64,000 bases of DNA. It comes from Streptomyces sp. WMMB 322 (GTDB lineage Bacteria; Actinomycetota; Actinomycetes; Streptomycetales; Streptomycetaceae). The position numbers were made by a program, and so were the translations under genes. The first letter of the stretch is position 1; each line of letters opens with the position of its first letter. The stretch is from NCBI RefSeq assembly GCF_900090145.1, contig NZ_FMHI01000009.1:62001-126000 (forward strand). The letters run 5' to 3'. The notes beneath the pieces were generated by a model that saw only the letters and a program-made list of their open reading frames with translations, searched no databases and was not told the DNA's origin. This document shows positions 26,379-35,776 of this stretch, in pieces.

Positions 26379-29300
26379 CTCCCCTCACCCGCCTTCTCCT
26401 TCATGCACAGCCTGTGGACATGGGCGGCGTACGTGCGGACCGTGGGGTGGCTGAAGACGTCGACCATGCGCAGGCCCGCCAGCCCGAAGCGCCCGGCGAC
26501 CTGCTCGTGGATGAGCGCGACGTGCAGGGACGCACCACCGATGTCGAAGAGCCGCTCGTCCGGGTCGAGGGAGTCGACCGTGATGACGTCGCGCCAGATT
26601 CCGGTGATCTGCTCCTGGACGGACGCCAGTTCGGGCACCGCTGCCCCCGCTTCCGCCGCCGGTGCCGTCGCTGCTTCCGCCGCCGGTTCCGCCGCCGCCG
26701 TCCCCGCCGCCCGTTCCGCCGCGGGCGCGGTGGGCCCGCCCTGCTGACCGCCGGCTTCCCGCGCACCGTCCGCCGCCGGCGGGACGGGCAGCGCCGCGCG
26801 GTCGATCTTGCCGCCCTCGGTGAGGGGGAAGCGTTCGAGCGCCGTGAGCACGCGGGGGACCATGTACGCGGGCAGTCTCGCGGCGGCCAGGTCCGTCAGT
26901 TCCCGCGAGGTGACCTCCTGCCCCGCAGCAGTCGTGTAGTACCCGGCGAGATACGGGCTGCCGGGCCGGTCCTCGCGCCTGACGACGACCGCGTGCGTGA
27001 CGTGCGGGTGCGCGCGCAGGGCGGCCTCGATGTCGCCCGGCTCCACGCGGAAGCCGTACAGCTTGATCTGCTCGTCGCCGCGGCCCACGTAGTCGACGGT
27101 GCCGTCGGGCCGCCACCGGGTCAGGTCGCCGGTCGCATAGAGCCGTTCACCGGGGGGACCGAACGGGTCGTCCGTGAAGCGCTCGGCGGTCAGCTCGGGG
27201 CTGCCCAGATAGCCGTGGGCGAGTCCGGGCCCGCCGAGGTGGAGTTCGCCCACGACCTCCACCGGCACGAGCTGCCGGTGCGAATCGAGGATGCGGACCC
27301 GGGTGTTGGGGGTCGGACGGCCGATCGGCACCGGCGCGGTGACGTCGTCCGGAGAGTTCATGACGTGGTACGTGGCGTAGGTCGTGGCCTCGGTCGGCCC
27401 GTAGGCGTTGATCAGGCGCATTCCCGGCGCGGCCTCCAGCGCGGCCGCGGCGAGCGCGGGGTTGAGCACCTCGCCGCCGACCACGAGCGTCTCCAGCCCG
27501 GCCAGGGACGACGGGGCCGCCTCCACCTGGCGGTGGAAGAGCGCCGTGGGCATGTCGGCGTGCGTGACCGCGTGCCGCGCCATGTGGGAGGCCAGCCCGT
27601 CGGGGGTCAGGGCGCCCGACGGCGGCAGCACGAGCCGCCCGCCGTTGCCCAGCGTGCCCCACATGTCGAAGGTGACGAGGTCGAAGGAGAGCGACGCCAC
27701 GAGCAGCAGCCGGGTCGCGGTGCCGATTCCGGCCCAGCGGGGCGCGCCGAGGGCGAGGTCGACGACGGCGCCGTGCGGGATGCGGACGCCCTTGGGCTTC
27801 CCGGTGGAGCCCGACGTGTAGATGACGTACGCGATGTCCTCGCCGGTGAGGGCGACGGCGGGCGCACGGGAGGGGCCGGCGGCGATCGCCGCCCGTTCCG
27901 CGTCGAGGAGCTCCCCGGTGAGGGTGACCACCAGGTCCGCGTCGTCGGCCATGAACGACAGGCGGTGTTCGGGATACGCCGGGTCGAGCGGCACGTAGGC
28001 GCTGCCGGTCTTGAGGACGGCGAGGAACGCGACGACCGCGTCGCTGCCGCGCGGCAGGCACACGCCCACCCGCGAGCCGGGCTCGGCGCCCCGTTCCGCG
28101 AGATAGTGGGCCAACTGATCGGCGCGGCACACCAGTTCGCGGTACGTCAGCTCCTCCTCGTCCGACACCACCGCCACCGCGCCGGGCGTGGACCTTGCCC
28201 AGTGGTCCACGAGCTGGTGCACGCAGACGTCCGCTCCGGCCGTGCCGTGCGGGGCGGCGCCGGGCGGTCCGCCGGCGAACGTGCCGAGGATCTGGGCCTG
28301 TTCGGCCGCCGTCAGCATCGTCAGCTCGTGCACGGGCAGGTCCGGCTCCGCCGTCGCCGATTCCAGGACCGCGCGGAAGTGGCCCAGCATCCGCTCGACG
28401 GTCGCCGCCCGGAACAGGTCGGTGCTGTACTCCGCCGTGAGGCGCAGTCCGCCGCCGGGGTCCGGGATGAGGTTGACGGTCAGGTCGAACTTGGCGATGC
28501 CCGTGTCGTAGTACTCGAAGGACGATTCGATGCCGGCGAACGTCATCTCGTGCCGGTAGACGTCCTCGGGGACCAGGCACACCTGGAGATACGGGTTCTC
28601 CGTCGCCGACGTGCCGCCCAGCTTCTCCAGCAGCAGCCCGTAGGGCGCCCGTTGGCGGGCGTAGGCGGCGGTGACCTTCCGCCGGGTGCGGGTCAGCAGC
28701 TGACGGAAGGAGGGCGCGCCGTCCAGGTCGGCGCGCAGCGGCAGCATGTTGAGGTAGTAGCCGACGGCCCCGTTGGTCCGGAGCTGGTCGCGCCCGGAGA
28801 AGGGGGCGCCGACGGCCACGTCACCGGTGCCGCAGTACCGGGAGAGCAGCACGTGGAGGGCGGCCAGGAATGCGCTGTAGCGGGTGGCTGCGGCCGACCT
28901 GGCCAACTCCTCGACGCGGCGGACCAGTTCGGGCGACAGATGGCCGCGCACGAGCGCTCCGTTCCCCGAGGCCGTCTCCGGGCGCGGGAAGTCGGTGGGC
29001 AGATCCGTCGTCTCCGGCAGGCCGGCGAGCTCCTCGCGCCAGTACGCCACGTCGTCGTCCACGTGGCCGCCGGTGACCAACTCGTGCTGCCACAGCGCGA
29101 ATTCGCAGTACTGGCCCTCGGGCGGGCCGAGGCCGTGGGGAGAGCCGGTGGTGTACTGCGTGTAGAGCGCGGAGAGTTCGGCGAAGAGGATGTCCGCCGA
29201 CGCTCCGTCGAACGCACTGTGGTGCAGGGTCAGCACCAGCAGGTACTCCTCGTCCCCGCACCTCACCAGATGTGCGCGCAGGTGCGGGCCGCGGGAGAGC

Positions 29301-31591
29301 TCGAACGGTCTGTGCACCGCGTCCCGTACGGCCTGCCGCAGCGCGGCGTCCCGGTCCCCGGAGGTGCTCACGTCCTCGGTGGTCATCTCCACCGGTTCGG
29401 CCGGGCGGACGATCTGCCGCAGCGTGCCGCCGCTCATGACGAGGTCGGTGCGCAGGGCCTCGTGCCGTTCGGCGACGGTGTCCAGCGCGTAGGACAGCGC
29501 GTCGCGGTCCAGCGGCCCGCGCAGCCGCAGTGCGAGGGGTTCGTTGTATACGGCGCTCCCGGGGTGCAGCGAGTCGTGGAACCAGAGTCCGCGCTGCCCG
29601 TACGTCGCGGGAACGGGTTCGCCGGGCTGCGCGGCCCGCATCCGAGGGGCCGCGGCGGGCGCGGCACCAGCCGCGGTGTCCGGCGGCGAGGGTTCGGCGA
29701 GCGTCCTGCTGACCACTTCCTGAAGGTCGCCGAGGTCGTCCGCCAGCAGGATCTCGAGCACCGGCACCGCTCTGCCCAGGCGTTCGGTGAGGTCGGCCGC
29801 CATCCGGCCGGCGGCGAGCGAGTCCCCGCCGTTCGCCAGGAAGGACAGCCCGGGGTCCGGCGTCCGGTCCGTGCCGGACGTGCTGCCGAGCACCTCGTTC
29901 CACAGGCGCAGCAGTTCGGGCTCGACCTCGGTGTCCTGCGGGTGCTCGCCGACGGCCGGGCCGAATTCCGGTACGTGCGTGTCGGCGGCGAGGGCCGCTC
30001 TGTCGATCTTGCCGTGCCCGGTCAGCGGGAACCTCTCCCGCACGACGATCCGGTGGGGCACCGCGTACCAGGGCAGCCGCTCCCGCAGCTGCTTGCGGAC
30101 GCGGGCCACGTCGAGCGACTGGCCGGCGGGGCCGGGCGCCGGTACGACGTACGCGACGAGCTGATCGGTGCCGGAGCCGCCGCCGGTGTCCTCGGCGGGG
30201 GCCGTGCTGCCGTCGCCCCGGCCATCGGCGGGGCCGGTGCCGGAGCCGGGCGCCGGGAGCTTGAGCACGACGGCCTGCGCGAGCCCGGGCTGGTCGAGCA
30301 GGGCGTGCTCGACGTCCCCGGGCTCCACCCGGTGACCGCGGATCTTGATCATGTGGTCGACGCGGCCGAGGAAGGTGTACACGCCCTCGCGGTCCACGCG
30401 GACGATGTCCCCGGTGCGGTAGTACGGCCGAGGTGTGCCGTCCTCGGCCGTGCGCGTGTAGAAGGCGGGCCGGTCCCCGCCCTGCGGGTGCATGTAGCGC
30501 CCGACTCCCACCCCGCCGATGTGCAGTTCCCCGCGTGTGCCGTCGGCGTGGTCCTGGTCCGTCCCGTCGGCCGCGACTGCCGCCGTCCCCTCCGGCTCCG
30601 TCTCCAGCGGCTCGACGAGCAGGTCCGTGGCGCGGATCGCGGTGCCGATGGGCGTGCGTTCCGGCCCTTCGTCGGCCTCCGTCACCTCGTACATCGACAC
30701 GCACACCGACGCCTCGGTGGGCCCGTAACCGTTGATCAGGGTCAGGCCGGGAAGGGCCCGCTTGATCTCGCCGAGCAGGCCGCGGGGAATGGGCTCGACG
30801 GCGACGATGATGCGCTCCAGCGACCGCAGGTCGAGCCCGGAGCGCAGCCCCTGCGCCATGGCGGGCAGGAAGGCCGCGGGAACGTACGCGTGTGCGATGT
30901 GCTCGTCGGCCAGCCACTGCGCGAACTCCGCGGGGTGCCAGCGGCGGTTGTCCGGCGTGACGACGAGCTCGCCGCCCGTGGTCAGCGACGTCCAGGTCTC
31001 CAGCACGGCAGCGTCGAACCCCGGGCTCGCGCATGTGCTGTACCGGCTGCGGGGCGCCAGTTCGCGCCTGGCCACGCACTCGTCGAGGAGGTTCAGGATG
31101 CCCGCGTGCCGGATCACGATTCCCTTGGGACTCCCGGTCGACCCCGACGTGTAGATCACGTAGGCATCGTCGGCGGTCACCCGGGCCGCGTCTCCCCACG
31201 ATCCGGCCGATATGTGCTCGTGCGGGTCCGGCCCGCTGATCACGGCGGCGGGCGCGGCGTCGGCGAGGATGCTGTCGATGCGCTGCCGCGGGTAGGACAG
31301 ATCGACCGGCAGATACGGCTTGCCGCAGCGCATCGCCGCCAGCGCGGCGTTCACCTGGTCCGGGCCGGGTTCGATCAGTACGGCGACCGGCCCCGGCCGG
31401 TCCTCCACGAGGGGCCCGAGCTGCCGGGCGAGTGCGTGGGAGGAGTCGCGGAGCTCCCGGTATGTCGCCGCGGCCGTTGCGGACCGTACGGCGACGGCCG
31501 ACGGGTCGCGCTCCGCGGCCGCGTCGAAGCGGCGCAACAGGGTGTCCGGCTGTGTCCTGGGGGTCCTGGGGGTGAGTTCCTGCTGTGTCAT
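26375..31591 (-). CDS. Dimodular nonribosomal peptide synthetase, A-PCP-C-A-PCP
   Basis: A 1738-residue synthetase that should join two amino acids and pass the dipeptide to the downstream KS. It starts with an A domain and so is a loading protein. A1, about 20-545: core YVIYTSGSTGSPKG (144-157), FDAAVLE (192-198), lysine in GHGKIDR. PCP1: Ser591 (NGGDSLAAG). C, about 660-1095: intact HHSAFDG (790-796). A2, about 1120-1605: YVIYTSGSTGKPKG, FDLVTFD (1303-1309). PCP2: Ser1688 (IGGASLH), preceded by an Ala/Glu/Pro-rich linker (1610-1655). Specificity lines read by eye are about DALYIAGVCK for A1 (hydrophobic or aromatic?) and DLFDVGATYK for A2 (alanine-like?), both tentative. No epimerase, MbtH protein or TE is present in this gene. 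Confidence 0.95.
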   Translation of the reverse strand: MTQQELTPRTPRTQPDTLLRRFDAAAERDPSAVAVRSATAAATYRELRDSSHALARQLGPLVEDRPGPVAVLIEPGPDQVNAALAAMRCGKPYLPVDLSYPRQRIDSILADAAPAAVISGPDPHEHISAGSWGDAARVTADDAYVIYTSGSTGSPKGIVIRHAGILNLLDECVARRELAPRSRYSTCASPGFDAAVLETWTSLTTGGELVVTPDNRRWHPAEFAQWLADEHIAHAYVPAAFLPAMAQGLRSGLDLRSLERIIVAVEPIPRGLLGEIKRALPGLTLINGYGPTEASVCVSMYEVTEADEGPERTPIGTAIRATDLLVEPLETEPEGTAAVAADGTDQDHADGTRGELHIGGVGVGRYMHPQGGDRPAFYTRTAEDGTPRPYYRTGDIVRVDREGVYTFLGRVDHMIKIRGHRVEPGDVEHALLDQPGLAQAVVLKLPAPGSGTGPADGRGDGSTAPAEDTGGGSGTDQLVAYVVPAPGPAGQSLDVARVRKQLRERLPWYAVPHRIVVRERFPLTGHGKIDRAALAADTHVPEFGPAVGEHPQDTEVEPELLRLWNEVLGSTSGTDRTPDPGLSFLANGGDSLAAGRMAADLTERLGRAVPVLEILLADDLGDLQEVVSRTLAEPSPPDTAAGAAPAAAPRMRAAQPGEPVPATYGQRGLWFHDSLHPGSAVYNEPLALRLRGPLDRDALSYALDTVAERHEALRTDLVMSGGTLRQIVRPAEPVEMTTEDVSTSGDRDAALRQAVRDAVHRPFELSRGPHLRAHLVRCGDEEYLLVLTLHHSAFDGASADILFAELSALYTQYTTGSPHGLGPPEGQYCEFALWQHELVTGGHVDDDVAYWREELAGLPETTDLPTDFPRPETASGNGALVRGHLSPELVRRVEELARSAAATRYSAFLAALHVLLSRYCGTGDVAVGAPFSGRDQLRTNGAVGYYLNMLPLRADLDGAPSFRQLLTRTRRKVTAAYARQRAPYGLLLEKLGGTSATENPYLQVCLVPEDVYRHEMTFAGIESSFEYYDTGIAKFDLTVNLIPDPGGGLRLTAEYSTDLFRAATVERMLGHFRAVLESATAEPDLPVHELTMLTAAEQAQILGTFAGGPPGAAPHGTAGADVCVHQLVDHWARSTPGAVAVVSDEEELTYRELVCRADQLAHYLAERGAEPGSRVGVCLPRGSDAVVAFLAVLKTGSAYVPLDPAYPEHRLSFMADDADLVVTLTGELLDAERAAIAAGPSRAPAVALTGEDIAYVIYTSGSTGKPKGVRIPHGAVVDLALGAPRWAGIGTATRLLLVASLSFDLVTFDMWGTLGNGGRLVLPPSGALTPDGLASHMARHAVTHADMPTALFHRQVEAAPSSLAGLETLVVGGEVLNPALAAAALEAAPGMRLINAYGPTEATTYATYHVMNSPDDVTAPVPIGRPTPNTRVRILDSHRQLVPVEVVGELHLGGPGLAHGYLGSPELTAERFTDDPFGPPGERLYATGDLTRWRPDGTVDYVGRGDEQIKLYGFRVEPGDIEAALRAHPHVTHAVVVRREDRPGSPYLAGYYTTAAGQEVTSRELTDLAAARLPAYMVPRVLTALERFPLTEGGKIDRAALPVPPAADGAREAGGQQGGPTAPAAERAAGTAAAEPAAEAATAPAAEAGAAVPELASVQEQITGIWRDVITVDSLDPDERLFDIGGASLHVALIHEQVAGRFGLAGLRMVDVFSHPTVRTYAAHVHRLCMKEKAGEGS

Positions 31592-31786
31592 GGCGGATGC
31601 TCGCAGGGTCGGCGTGCTTCAGCGTTGCGCCCTGGCCGCAGGCCCCCGGGTCCCTCCGGCCGGTTCCGGACGGACCTGTCCCGATCCGGTTCCCTGGCGC
31701 CAGGTTCCGTGCTCACGTACCTCCAGCATATGCGCCGAGCGCGGAGGTTCCCGATCAACTCCGTTACGGGGCAGGGAATCCCGTGG

Positions 31787-34243
31787 TCAGCCGTTGATCG
31801 GCAGCTCGAACCAGACCACCTTGCCGGACGTCACCGACCGCGCCCCCCACTTTCCGGCGAGCTCGTTGACGAGCACCAGCCCCCTGCCCCACTGGCCGTC
31901 GGCGGTCAGCTCCGCACGGTGCGGAAGGCGCTCGTCCCCGTCGGAGACCTCCACCACCAGGCTTGCACCCTTCGCCAGCTGGATCCCGACGTCTCCCCGC
32001 CCGTGCTGGAACGCGTTCGTGACCAGCTCGTTCGCCAGCAGCCGGGCCGTCTCCCGCAGGGCCCCGAGACCCCAGTCGGTCAGCGTCCGGTCGATGAGCT
32101 GCCGGGCCCTGGACGCCATGGGCGCCTCGGGCGGAAGGATCCAGCGGACGCTCCTGTGCCCCGGCATGGGTGTCGCCCGGGCCATCAGGACGGCGAGGTC
32201 GTCGCCCGCCGACCAGGGCGCGAGCTTGCCGACCACGTTGTCGCACCACTTCTGCACCGACAGGACGGACGGCCCCGGAGCGGTCAGCGCCGACTTCAGC
32301 GCCTCGATGCCCTCGTCTATGTCCTTGCCCCGCTGTTCGATCAGGCCGTCCGTGTAGAGCACCAGCGTGCCGCCCTCCGGCAGCACCAGGTCGGTGACGG
32401 GATAGTCGGGTACGCCGAGCCCGATGCCGAGCGGCACCCCGGGCTCCACGGGGACCGGACCGGTGGAGCTGTCCCGGTGCCGCAGCATCGGCGGCGGGTG
32501 GCCGGCGCTCGCGATGCTGCACTCCCGGGTCACGGTGTTGTACACGGCGTACAGGCATGTGGCGTGCTGCATCGCGGGACTGCTCTCCACGATGTTGTCG
32601 AGCCGCGTCAGCAGGTCGACCGGCTCCAGGTCGAGCCTCGCGAGCGTGTGCATCGCGGTGCGCAACTGGCCCATACCGGCGGCGGCGTGGATGTCGTGGC
32701 CCATCATGTCGCCGACGACCAGCGCGACGCGGTGGCCCGAGAGCGGTATGACGTCGAACCAGTCGCCGCCGACGTCCGCGGAACGGCTCGTGGACCAGTA
32801 GTGGTAGCCGATCTCCAGGCCCTGCCGTACGGGTATCTCCCTCTCCCCCGGCAGCATGTTGCGCTGGAGCGCCAGTGCCGTCCGGCGCTCCTCGTCGTAC
32901 ATCCGCGCGTTGTCGAGATTCAGGGCGGTGCGCGCCGTGAGTTCCTCCGCGACCCGCCGGTCGTCCTCGTCGAGGGGGTCGCGCTGCGCGGACCGGCCGA
33001 ACGTGACGAGCCCGAGGCACAGCCCGCGTGCCACCAGCGGCGCCATCACGACCGAGCCCAGCCCGGCTTCCCGGAGGCACGGCAGGGCCGCCTCCGAGGC
33101 GAGGGCCGCGGCCTGTTCTTCGTCCGGCCTCTCGGTGTGCCAGGAGAGCCCCGAGAACAGGCTCGTGTGCGCGGGCGATCCCACCGGGTGCTCGTGCCGG
33201 CTGCCGGAGACCGCGGAGCGCGGGCTGCCCGAGGGGCCGTCGGCGGCGGCGCGTCCGGCGAGCAGCACCGTGGACACCGGGACGCCGTGGTCGGCGAAGG
33301 CGCTGCCGTCCAGGAAGTCGGTGCGTATCTCCACGGTGGCGACGTCGGCGAAGTCGGGCACGACGAACTCGGTCAGCTCCCGCGCCGTCTTCGTCATGTC
33401 CAGGGTGGTGCCGACCTTGCTGCCGGCCTGGTTCACCATGTCGAGCCGCTGGCGCACTGCGGAGGCCTCCAGCAGGGCCGTCTCCCGCTGCGTCACGTCG
33501 ACGATCAGCCCGCCCAGGCCCAGGACGCGGCCGTCCTGTGCGGTCAGCCGGAAGAACGTCACGGACCAGACGCGGTCACGGTCCCGGTGGCCCTCGGTAC
33601 GGCCGGAGATCAGGACGTTGTGCAGGGGCACGCCGGTCTCCATGACCTTGCGCAGGTGCTTCTCGTACTCGCCCCGGTCCGCGGGGCGCACGATTTCGCT
33701 CACGCTGCGCCCGACGTGGTCCTCCGCCGGTACTCCGTTGAAGCGGGCGAGCACGTCGTTGACCATCACGTAGCGGAGGTCCGTGTCGAGAATCCCCATG
33801 CCGTGCGGAGAGGTCTGCACGAAGGCGTCCATGAAGGGCGCGAGGGCTCCGTCAGGGGCGGACGCGGCCTTTCCTCCCCCGGCCCCGCCGCCGTCGTGCT
33901 GTGCCGGGTCGCTCACCTCGCACAGCAGCCCGGTGGCGGCCCGTCCCTCCGGTTGTCCTCGCGTCCCGCCCTGCGCGCCGTCCTCCCACAGGGGTGAGCA
34001 GCTCAGCAGCACGTCCTGCTGCACCCCGTCACCGAATGTCACGGGCACGACCCGCCTGTAGTTCTCCCCGGCCGCGGCGCGGCCCCTGGCCTCGGCCAGG
34101 GCGCTCTGCGCGGTCTCCGCGAAGAGCACGCGGCAGTGCCTGCCCAGCACGGCGGCGGCCGGTCGGCCGAACCATGCTGCGGCAGCGGGGCTCCACGACG
34201 TCACGTGCGACGCGTGATCGATGGTGAAGGAGGCTGTAGGCAT
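31787..34243 (-). CDS. PAS-GAF-SpoIIE phosphatase-ATPase signalling protein
   Basis: An 818-residue cytosolic multi-domain PP2C-type phosphatase of the RsbU/SpoIIE kind. Order: PAS (about 1-90, SWSPAAAAWFGRPAAAVLG), second PAS (about 135-250, GILDTDLRYVMVNDVLARFNG), GAF (about 265-430), SpoIIE phosphatase (about 460-680, with metal-binding SADVGGDWFD and VVGDMMGHDIHAA), and a C-terminal HATPase_c anti-sigma-like domain (ANELVTNAFQHGRGD). Such proteins sense ligands or redox state and act on STAS anti-anti-sigma proteins. ATG 34243 follows GGAAGAAG. It precedes the NRPS gene on the same strand by 195 bases; a link to that cluster is possible but unproven, since such proteins are abundant in Streptomyces. 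Confidence 0.9.
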   Translation of the reverse strand: MPTASFTIDHASHVTSWSPAAAAWFGRPAAAVLGRHCRVLFAETAQSALAEARGRAAAGENYRRVVPVTFGDGVQQDVLLSCSPLWEDGAQGGTRGQPEGRAATGLLCEVSDPAQHDGGGAGGGKAASAPDGALAPFMDAFVQTSPHGMGILDTDLRYVMVNDVLARFNGVPAEDHVGRSVSEIVRPADRGEYEKHLRKVMETGVPLHNVLISGRTEGHRDRDRVWSVTFFRLTAQDGRVLGLGGLIVDVTQRETALLEASAVRQRLDMVNQAGSKVGTTLDMTKTARELTEFVVPDFADVATVEIRTDFLDGSAFADHGVPVSTVLLAGRAAADGPSGSPRSAVSGSRHEHPVGSPAHTSLFSGLSWHTERPDEEQAAALASEAALPCLREAGLGSVVMAPLVARGLCLGLVTFGRSAQRDPLDEDDRRVAEELTARTALNLDNARMYDEERRTALALQRNMLPGEREIPVRQGLEIGYHYWSTSRSADVGGDWFDVIPLSGHRVALVVGDMMGHDIHAAAGMGQLRTAMHTLARLDLEPVDLLTRLDNIVESSPAMQHATCLYAVYNTVTRECSIASAGHPPPMLRHRDSSTGPVPVEPGVPLGIGLGVPDYPVTDLVLPEGGTLVLYTDGLIEQRGKDIDEGIEALKSALTAPGPSVLSVQKWCDNVVGKLAPWSAGDDLAVLMARATPMPGHRSVRWILPPEAPMASRARQLIDRTLTDWGLGALRETARLLANELVTNAFQHGRGDVGIQLAKGASLVVEVSDGDERLPHRAELTADGQWGRGLVLVNELAGKWGARSVTSGKVVWFELPING

Positions 34244-34441
34244 CTTCTTCCAGGGCTGTGTTGGATGAATTGCCCGTTTTTTAGTGTATTGGCCGATTCC
34301 TGCTCCTGCCCGGCGGTGCGGGCGACGCCGGACCGCCCGGGCTTCCGCGTCCGGAGCATCCGTGCCCCGGTCACCCCGCGCCCCGCGTGAACCCCGTGAC
34401 GAGCAGCTCCGGGGACATGGATCGGCACTCTCGTCAGGGCC

Positions 34442-35665
34442 TCAGCCGGGAGCGCCCTTCAGCCGTGTGACGGCGTCCGCCAGCACCTCCTGCCGCTTGC
34501 AGAAGGCGAAGCGGACGAAGGGGGCGCCCGCCTCCTCGTGGTCGTAGAAGACCTGCGTGGGCACGGCCACCACGCCGCAGCGCTCGGGCAGCGCGAGGCA
34601 GAAGCCGATGCCGGAGCTCTCGCCCAGGGGGCGGATGTCGGTCGTGACGAAGTAGGTGCCGGGCGCCCGGAAGACGCCGAAGCCCGCCTCGGCGAGGCCC
34701 CGGGAGAGCAGGTCACGCTGGGCGCGCAGGTCTTCACGCAGCTGCGTGTAGTAGCTGTCGGGCAGCGCCAGCGCTTCGGCGACCGCGTACTGGAAGGGCC
34801 CGGCCGAGACGTACGTGAGGAACTGCTTCGCGGAGCGGACCGCGCTCACCAGTTCCGGCACCGCGGTCACCCAGCCGACCTTCCAGCCCGTGAAGGAGAA
34901 GGTCTTGCCGGCCGAGCTGACGGTGACCGTGCGCTCGCGCATGCCGGGGAACGACGCGATCGGGATGTGCTCGCCCTCGTAGACGAGATGCTCGTAGACC
35001 TCGTCGGTGACCACCAACAGGCCGCGTTCGACGCAGAGTTCGGCGATCGCCGCCAGCTCGTCCCGGCTGAGCACCGTGCCGGTGGGGTTGTGCGGCGTGT
35101 TGAGCAGGATCAGCCGCGTGCGGTCGGTGACGGCGTCGTGCAGCTCGTCCAGGTCCAGCCGGAAGGTGCGCTCCCCCTGTGCGCCGCCCTCCGAGGGGGA
35201 CGGCCGCAGCGTGACGGGGACGCGGGTGCCGCCGGCCATGGCGATGGCGGCGGCGTACGAGTCGTAGTACGGCTCCAGGGCGACGACCTCGTCGCCGGGC
35301 TCGACGAGCGCGAGCAGCGCCGCGGTGATGGCCTCGGTCGCGCCGGCGGTGACCAGCACCTCGGTGTCCGGGTCCGGGTCGAGGCCCAACTGCCCGTACC
35401 AGCGCCGCTGGTGGGCCGCGACGGCCGTGCGCAGCTCAGGGACGCCGGGACCGGGCGGGTACTGGTTCCCGCGTCCGTCGCGCAGCGCCCGTACGGCGGC
35501 CTCGCGCACTGCTTCGGGGCCGTCGGTGTCGGGAAAGCCCTGGCCCAGGTTGATCGCGCCCGTCCGGACGGCGAGAGCGGACATCTCGGCGAAGATCGTG
35601 GTGCCGAACTCGGCGAGACGCCGGTTGAGCAGCGGGCGTCCCGTGGCGCCCGGATCAGCAGTCAT
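34442..35665 (-). CDS. Class I/II pyridoxal-phosphate aminotransferase
   Basis: A fold-type I aminotransferase of about 407 residues. The N-terminus has the GAINLGQGFPDTDGP segment of the kynurenine/methionine aminotransferase and DapC-like subgroup; NTPHNPTGTVLSRDEL holds the conserved Asn-Pro-x-Gly, DEVYEHLVYEG the PLP aspartate, and SSAGKTFSFTGWKVGW the Schiff-base lysine. Streptomyces copies of this type are often annotated as putative succinyldiaminopimelate transaminase; the substrate cannot be settled here. Start 35665 has AGGA eight bases upstream; 35674 is an alternative. It could supply an amino acid to the adjacent synthetase, but a housekeeping role is as likely. Confidence 0.88.
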   Translation of the reverse strand: MTADPGATGRPLLNRRLAEFGTTIFAEMSALAVRTGAINLGQGFPDTDGPEAVREAAVRALRDGRGNQYPPGPGVPELRTAVAAHQRRWYGQLGLDPDPDTEVLVTAGATEAITAALLALVEPGDEVVALEPYYDSYAAAIAMAGGTRVPVTLRPSPSEGGAQGERTFRLDLDELHDAVTDRTRLILLNTPHNPTGTVLSRDELAAIAELCVERGLLVVTDEVYEHLVYEGEHIPIASFPGMRERTVTVSSAGKTFSFTGWKVGWVTAVPELVSAVRSAKQFLTYVSAGPFQYAVAEALALPDSYYTQLREDLRAQRDLLSRGLAEAGFGVFRAPGTYFVTTDIRPLGESSGIGFCLALPERCGVVAVPTQVFYDHEEAGAPFVRFAFCKRQEVLADAVTRLKGAPG

Positions 35666-35776
35666 GGCGGTCATCCTGAGGGAAGCGTCCGCGTTCCTCA
35701 ACTCCCTGGCCCCAGCGCACGCAACCCCCCGCTGCCGCGACCGGTCGCGGCAGCGGGGGCCACCCGTTGCGAGCCG

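Noticed and set aside
26414..33997. 2527-codon open frame on the plus strand
   Set aside because: It runs antisense over the NRPS and phosphatase genes; it is a by-product of high GC at third codon positions and shows no domain, while the minus strand has perfect motifs.
34442..35665. Aminotransferase as a dedicated member of the NRPS-PKS cluster
   Set aside because: It matches a common housekeeping subgroup, and the signalling phosphatase gene separates it from the synthetase.
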